Positions 60,096-64,000 of a stretch of 64,000 nt of DNA are shown here, one piece after another. The translations under genes and the position numbers were made by a program. Numbering within the stretch: position 1 is the first letter of the stretch; each line of letters opens with the position of its first letter. The notes beneath the pieces are model-generated. The model worked only from the letters and a program-made list of their open reading frames with translations. It was not told where the DNA came from and ran no database searches. This DNA comes from Candidatus Brevundimonas colombiensis (GTDB taxonomy: Bacteria > Pseudomonadota > Alphaproteobacteria > Caulobacterales > Caulobacteraceae), in assembly GCA_029202665.1 (NCBI GenBank), contig CP119326.1, forward strand, positions 1,984,001 to 2,048,000, read 5' to 3'.

Positions 60096-60443
60096 TCAGG
60101 TCAAGCCTGTCTCGACGGCCTTTGTCAGGGCCCTGGGGGCGACCCTGCGCCAGCGCTTCTCCAGCGCCGCCTTCAGCCAGACGGGGTCTACCGTGGCGAT
60201 CCGCGCCAGTACGATGGCGTGGTCGCGATAGTGGTCGGTGAAGTGAAAGGTGGTCGGATCCATCTCGATCAACAGGTCGCGTTCGTCCAGATTATCCAGA
60301 TGAACCACGATGCTGTCGTCCAGAGCGGGCCGCATCCAGGTGAAGAACCTGCCCCTGACCTTGAACGACGGCTCGCGATAGGACAGGCCGTCCTCCGCGC
60401 CCGGAAACGACAGCACAAGGGCGCGGACCTCTTCGCGGGTCAT
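60096..60443 (-). CDS. MmcQ/YjbR-family protein
   Basis: A 115-residue cytosolic protein. ALVLSFPGAEDGLSYREPSFKVRGRFF and FHFTDHYRDHAIVLARIATV (in pieces: FPGAED, FKVRG, HYRDHAIVL) match the MmcQ/YjbR CyaY-like fold family. Some members bind DNA; the role is unknown. The ATG overlaps the SPFH gene's stop by four bases, so it is translationally coupled. Confidence 0.85.
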   Translation of the reverse strand: MTREEVRALVLSFPGAEDGLSYREPSFKVRGRFFTWMRPALDDSIVVHLDNLDERDLLIEMDPTTFHFTDHYRDHAIVLARIATVDPVWLKAALEKRWRRVAPRALTKAVETGLT

Positions 60444-61165
60444 GGACGGGGGGCGTCGCCGATGACGATGGTCGCGGCCTTGGCGTTTTCGGCTGTCTGC
60501 AACAACCGCAGCTGTGCCAGTTCGGGATTGTCCTTCAGCAGACGCGCCGCATTGGCCAGGGCGCGCAGGGCGGCCTGTTCGCTGCGGGCGCGTTCCAGCG
60601 CCGCCAGCCCGTCCAGCCGCGCCCGCTCGACATCGCTCAGCAGGCGTCGAACCTCGGGGGGCAGGGTGACGGCGGCGATCTCGACCCGCTCGATCCGTGC
60701 GGCGCCCACCGTCTCGCCCGCCCGCGCGCCCAGGGCGTCCGCCGTCTCCGGCGCCTGGGCCAGCAGGGTCTCCAGCGGCGTCTCGGCCGCCAGACGGATC
60801 AGGGCCGACTGGACCGCCAGATCGAGGCGCGGCTCGACCGGCTCGCGCAGCGAAAGCTCGGCGTTCTCGATGCGGAACAGGACCGAGGCGGTCAGGCGCA
60901 GCGGCATCCGCTCAGCGGACAGGACATCGGCCCGCACCGACCGCACCTGCTGGTCCAGGGTGACGGGCGCCAGCGTCAGCCGGCCCTGGCCTGTCCACAG
61001 CCGATGCACCCCCGGCGCCAGCAGACGGTCGAACGCCCCGTCCACATAGACCGCCGTCCGCTCCCAGCTGTTGACCCGCACGCGCCGAAAACGGCCCAGC
61101 ACGGCCGCGCCGATCAGGACCGCGAGGGCCATCAGGATCGGGACATAGATCGCCATCTGGCCCAT
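60440..61165 (-). CDS. SPFH-domain (slipin/stomatin-like) protein
   Basis: A 241-residue membrane protein: an N-terminal hydrophobic hairpin (IYVPILMALAVLIGAAVLG), an SPFH domain (RVNSWERTAVYVDGAFDRLLAPGVHRLW to QVRSVRADVLSAERMPLRL), and a C-terminal coiled coil of the stomatin type (ALERARSEQAALRALANAARLL). SPFH proteins scaffold membrane microdomains and partner proteases; no NfeD-like partner is present, so its role is unclear. It is coupled to the MmcQ/YjbR gene. Confidence 0.82.
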   Translation of the reverse strand: MGQMAIYVPILMALAVLIGAAVLGRFRRVRVNSWERTAVYVDGAFDRLLAPGVHRLWTGQGRLTLAPVTLDQQVRSVRADVLSAERMPLRLTASVLFRIENAELSLREPVEPRLDLAVQSALIRLAAETPLETLLAQAPETADALGARAGETVGAARIERVEIAAVTLPPEVRRLLSDVERARLDGLAALERARSEQAALRALANAARLLKDNPELAQLRLLQTAENAKAATIVIGDAPRP

Positions 61166-61185
61166 TCATCGTCTCCTGCGACACA

Positions 61186-61270
61186 GACGCCCGGCGCCGC
61201 GGCGGCAGGGCGGGGGCCCGAAGCCCGCATGGCCCGACCACGGCTTGCCTTTCGGCCGGCGCCGGGCGTC
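61186..61270. repeat. Inverted repeat between the SPFH and gamma-glutamyltransferase genes
   Basis: GACGCCCGGCGCCG (61186-61199) and CGGCGCCGGGCGTC (61257-61270) are perfect 14-base inverted arms 57 bases apart. The rest of the 239-base gap (61166-61404) shows no gene; it should hold the SPFH promoter on the minus strand. It may be a palindromic repeat of a fourth type or the 3' end of the gamma-glutamyltransferase transcript. Confidence 0.5.
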
Positions 61271-61404
61271 CTTCTTGTGCCAAACACGGGGAGGCCGCCC
61301 CTTTGCGGCTGACCGCGCCCGTGACCGGGCGTCGCGCCGAGATGGCCTCTGACAGGGCGAAAGCCCCGCCTCACCTTAGCGCCGACCGCCCGGGCGTCCA
61401 GTCT

Positions 61405-63237
61405 TCAATAGGCCAGGGCGACGCCGTCCTTGCGCATCTCGGTCGCCGCCCCATAGGTCCAGCGGCCGCCGGGGTTCATCTGTTTCATCACGTTCTGATA
61501 GCCGCCGAACCCGCCGTCCGGTTCGCCCAGGGTCCAGCCCATGGCGCGCAGATGGGCCTTGGTCGCCTCGGGCACGCCGCTTTCCAGATGCAGCACCCCG
61601 GTCCCCTCCTGCGGCTGGCCGGTCGGTTCGGACGAGCCATAGTGCTGCCAGCGCGGGGCGTCGCCCGCCGCCTGCGGCTCCAGCCCGTAATCGACCATAT
61701 TGATGATGATCTGAGCCTGGCCCTGGGGCTGCATGGCGCCGCCCATGACGCCGAACGCCATCCACGGCTCGCCGTCCTTGACCGCGAAACCGGGAATGAT
61801 GGTCTGGAACGGCCGCTTGCCCGGCGCATAGAGGTTCGGATGGCCGTCGGTCAGGGCGAACAGTTCGCCCCGATCCTGGAACATGAAGCCCAGCGGCGCC
61901 GACCCGTCGTCCGGCGCCAGGCCCGATCCCATGCCGCGATAGTTGGACTGAATCCAGCTGACCATCATCCCGTCGCTGTCGGCGACGCTGAAATAGGTGG
62001 TGTCGCCATGGTGCGGGGCGTCGCCCGGCATGACGCGGTCCATGACCCGGTCGGGTCGGATCAGCCTGGCGCGTTCGGCGGCATAGGCCTTGGAGTTCAG
62101 CCATTCGACCGGGGTCTTCGAGAATCGCTCATCGGCGAACCAGCGGGCCCGGTCCTCGAACGCCAGCCGCTTGGCCTCGGCCTGGACGTGCAGCGAGGCG
62201 GCGGACTGGAACCCCATGGCCTTCAGATCGAACTGTTCGCAGATGTTCAGGATCTGGTTGGTCGACAGCCCCTGCGTATTCGGCCCCAGGCCGAAGACGT
62301 CCACGCCGCGATAGTTGGTCTGGATCGGCTCGACCCATTCGGTGTGGTGGGCGGCCATGTCGGCGCGGGTCATCCAGCCGCCGATCCGCTTGAAATAGGC
62401 CTCGATGCTGTCGGCGATGGGGCCGTCGTAGAAGGCGTCGCGTCCGCCCTCGGCGATCATCCGCAGCGTCTTGCCCAGCCAGGGGTTGGCGAACATCTCG
62501 CCCACCTTTGGCGTCGCCCCGCCGGCGGCCCAGATGCGTTTGCGGTTGTCGTTTTCCTCGATCGGAATCCGGCCCCGGTCGAAGGCGGCCATGTTGCGTT
62601 CCAGATAGTAGGCGATGACCTGGGGCACGGGCGCGCCCTGTTCGCACAGCTCGGCGACCGGCAGCAGCACCTCCTTCCACGGCAGTTTTCCATACCGCTG
62701 GTGCGCGCTCCACCAGGCGTCGACCGCGCCGGGCACGTTCACCGTCACGGCGCCATAGCGGGGCAGATAGCCGTCGATGGCCCTGGGCCGCGCGGTTTCC
62801 AGGCTCAGCCCGCGCGGACTGGCGCCCGAGCCGTTCAGGCCCACGACCTTCCGCTGTTTCGGGTCCCACATCAGGCAATAGGCGTCGCCGCCGATGCCGT
62901 TGGCCGTCGGCTCCAGAAAACCCAGGGCGGCGTTTATGGCGATGGCCGCGTCGATGGCCGATCCGCCGCGCCTCAAGGTGTCGATACCGATCAGAGTGGC
63001 GGCCGGATGGGCCGTCGCCGCCGCCCCGTTCGCGCCCCAGACGGTCGAGCGTCCCATGAACTTCGGCCCGCTGATCCGGTCGCCGATGCCGATCCCTGCG
63101 TAAGGGTCGGCCGGTTGGGCAGGGGAGGGCGGAACGGGGGAGGGCGAAACGGGGGTGGCGCTCGGCTGCTGCGCCTGGGCCGTGTTCGCCGCCAGCACCC
63201 CGACGGGCAGGGCGGACAGGAAGGTGCGACGACGCAT
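61405..63237 (-). CDS. ggt: Exported gamma-glutamyltransferase
   Basis: A 610-residue Ntn hydrolase with a signal peptide (MRRRTFLSALPVGVLAANTA, possible twin-Arg). The predicted self-cleavage and nucleophile Thr413 lies in HHGDTTYFSVAD. GGSAIDAAIAINAALGFLEP, LNGSGASPRG and MGGAMQPQGQAQ are family motifs. It hydrolyses or transfers the gamma-glutamyl group of glutathione and peptides in the periplasm; the substrate is not known. A terminator for the next upstream gene, exbD-like, precedes its start. Confidence 0.9.
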   Translation of the reverse strand: MRRRTFLSALPVGVLAANTAQAQQPSATPVSPSPVPPSPAQPADPYAGIGIGDRISGPKFMGRSTVWGANGAAATAHPAATLIGIDTLRRGGSAIDAAIAINAALGFLEPTANGIGGDAYCLMWDPKQRKVVGLNGSGASPRGLSLETARPRAIDGYLPRYGAVTVNVPGAVDAWWSAHQRYGKLPWKEVLLPVAELCEQGAPVPQVIAYYLERNMAAFDRGRIPIEENDNRKRIWAAGGATPKVGEMFANPWLGKTLRMIAEGGRDAFYDGPIADSIEAYFKRIGGWMTRADMAAHHTEWVEPIQTNYRGVDVFGLGPNTQGLSTNQILNICEQFDLKAMGFQSAASLHVQAEAKRLAFEDRARWFADERFSKTPVEWLNSKAYAAERARLIRPDRVMDRVMPGDAPHHGDTTYFSVADSDGMMVSWIQSNYRGMGSGLAPDDGSAPLGFMFQDRGELFALTDGHPNLYAPGKRPFQTIIPGFAVKDGEPWMAFGVMGGAMQPQGQAQIIINMVDYGLEPQAAGDAPRWQHYGSSEPTGQPQEGTGVLHLESGVPEATKAHLRAMGWTLGEPDGGFGGYQNVMKQMNPGGRWTYGAATEMRKDGVALAY

Positions 63238-63320
63238 GGGCGAACTCCTCGAACAACCGATGCGCCATCAAGGGGGTGTGGGGCCGATCCGGCAAGCCCC
63301 AATCCGCCCAGCCGCCGGGC

Positions 63321-63357
63321 AAAGAAAAGGGCCGCGTCCCTTTCGGAACGCGGCCCT
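63321..63357 (-). terminator. Rho-independent terminator after the ExbD-like gene
   Basis: On the minus strand AGGGCCGCGT and ACGCGGCCCT (plus coordinates 63348-63357 and 63328-63337) pair perfectly over 10 bases, followed by TTTTCTTT. It sits 24 bases after the exbD stop and separates that transcript from ggt. Confidence 0.85.
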
Positions 63358-63380
63358 GATCGTTTCGACTGAGCGTGCGC

Positions 63381-63815
63381 TTAGCTGATGTCTTCGTTCA
63401 GCAGGCCGACCTTGAAGAAGCCGTTCTCCTGCATCTTGTTCATGACTTCCATGAACTGCTTGTACTTCACTTCCGGCTGGGCGCGGACGAACACGCGTTC
63501 TTCCTGGCAGGCGCCGCCGCCCAGGGCGGTGCAGACGTCGGTGGGCAGGTTGTCGATCGAGGTTTGCTTGTCCGACAGGAACAGCTGACCGTTTTCCTGG
63601 ATGGTGATGTACACCGGCTCCTTTTCCTTGGTCGGGTTCACCGGCGGCTGCGCCGGCGGCAGGTCCAGACGGATGGAGACGGTCGCCATCGGCGCGGCGA
63701 CCATGAAGATGATCATCAGCACCAGCAGAATGTCGATGAACGGCGTGATGTTGATATCCGCCGTCTGTTCGATCGTGTGCTTGTCCCCGCCGGAACCGCC
63801 GATCTTCGCAGCCAT
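63381..63815 (-). CDS. ExbD/TolR-family biopolymer transport protein
   Basis: A 144-residue protein with one N-terminal transmembrane helix. INITPFIDILLVLMIIFMV holds the conserved Asp28 of the proton channel. The C-terminal part (VYITIQENGQLFL, then FVRAQPEVKY) is the periplasmic ExbD domain. With ExbB-type partners it energises TonB- or Tol-dependent outer-membrane transport. Two periplasmic cysteines (VCTALGGGAC) are noteworthy. The start has CGGAGA upstream. A partner exbB or tolQ gene is presumably just beyond the window edge. Confidence 0.9.
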   Translation of the reverse strand: MAAKIGGSGGDKHTIEQTADINITPFIDILLVLMIIFMVAAPMATVSIRLDLPPAQPPVNPTKEKEPVYITIQENGQLFLSDKQTSIDNLPTDVCTALGGGACQEERVFVRAQPEVKYKQFMEVMNKMQENGFFKVGLLNEDIS

Positions 63816-63922
63816 GCATCGTCTCCGTTACTGACCGGCTGCAATCCGCGCCGGCATTTCCCTATGGATCGCCCGAAAGCTTGATCGGTTCTTGGCGTCC
63901 CGATGCGCGCTTGTAAAGCGGT

Positions 63923-63952
63923 TCTAAACGATCCGCCGTTCCCGAACGTCAA
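63923..63952 (-). promoter_or_regulatory. Candidate promoter of the ExbD-like gene
   Basis: On the minus strand TTGACG (63952-63947), 18 bases, TTTAGA (63928-63923), with the ATG about 108 bases downstream at 63815. A fair sigma-70-type match; spacing one base longer than ideal. Confidence 0.4.
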
Positions 63953-63984
63953 TTATACGCGACAGTCCCCCGTCGCCGCCCGCC

Positions 63985-64000
63985 TCAGGCCTTCGCCAGC
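63985..64000 (-). CDS. Possible 3' end of an upstream gene
   Basis: On the minus strand the window edge reads CTG GCG AAG GCC TGA, which could be the last codons (LAKA, stop) of the gene preceding exbD, perhaps an ExbB/TolQ partner. Five codons are too few to support identity. Confidence 0.2.

Noticed and set aside
61303..63372. A 689-codon frame on the plus strand
   Set aside because: Antisense to the gamma-glutamyltransferase gene, with no recognisable domain.

Overview
The window is high-GC (roughly two-thirds G+C), densely packed chromosomal DNA from an alphaproteobacterium, most likely Caulobacteraceae and close to Brevundimonas. This rests on gene content and order: a separate F0 ATP synthase operon with paired b' and b subunits, split GcvPA/GcvPB, a DUF3035 lipoprotein beside lspA, a CysQ-DUF4170-KDO transferase-LpxK neighbourhood, and ErpA beside dGTPase with SPOR-nagZ-scpA-scpB. 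No rRNA, tRNA, CRISPR array, insertion sequence or prophage is visible. About 80 genes are called, many joined by ATGA-type 4-base stop/start overlaps.

Layout. 0-5.6 kb: end of a cysteine-cluster protein gene, a family 9 glycosyltransferase, a lipoprotein, a dihydroorotase-like amidohydrolase with an altered metal site, a prephenate dehydrogenase, then a ParD-like protein translationally coupled to a methionine aminopeptidase under an AT-rich palindrome. 5.6-9.7 kb: a NimR/NimT-like regulator-transporter pair, a secreted hydrolase, and an SdpR/SdpI-like repressor-immunity pair. 9.7-15 kb: erpA diverging from dgt-SPOR-nagZ-scpA-scpB. 15-20.6 kb: a CHASE4-type histidine kinase, ispH, and the F0 operon atpI-atpB-atpE-atpF'-atpF ending in an intrinsic terminator. 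21.8-27.2 kb: the glycine cleavage operon gcvT-gcvH-gcvPA-orf-gcvPB behind a tandem glycine riboswitch, with an unexpected exported-looking ORF wedged between gcvPA and gcvPB. 27-34.6 kb: esterase, fbp, pncA, adenine deaminase coupled to a FitAB/VapBC toxin-antitoxin pair, and argS. 34.6-42.8 kb: lspA/DUF3035, xseA diverging from small membrane and lipoprotein genes and purD, a ParE toxin-antitoxin pair, an L,D-transpeptidase and an exported amidohydrolase.

42.7-55.9 kb: a lipid A/KDO cluster (MsbA-like exporter, DUF374 acyltransferase, waaA, lpxK). It is separated from its usual CysQ/DUF4170/PmbA partners by an FMN-riboswitch-controlled riboflavin transporter (RibN-type) and a tyrosine phosphatase on the opposite strand. 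An M14 peptidase, a MAPEG protein and a DUF3829 lipoprotein follow. 56-64 kb: ubiD, a Pr6Pr membrane protein, an aldo/keto reductase, an alpha/beta hydrolase, MmcQ and SPFH proteins, an exported gamma-glutamyltransferase and an ExbD/TolR protein.

Three families of dispersed palindromic repeats (short hairpin arms flanking about 40-100 bases) occupy many intergenic gaps, including both internal junctions gcvT/gcvH and gcvH/gcvPA, and the 5' end of the prephenate dehydrogenase gene. The most interesting loci for follow-up are the ParD-like/MetAP bicistron, the orphan ORF inside the split glycine decarboxylase, the toxin-coupled adenine deaminase, and the riboswitch-RibN-phosphatase insertion in the lipid A cluster. 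All functions are read from sequence motifs and remembered family features; no database search was run.
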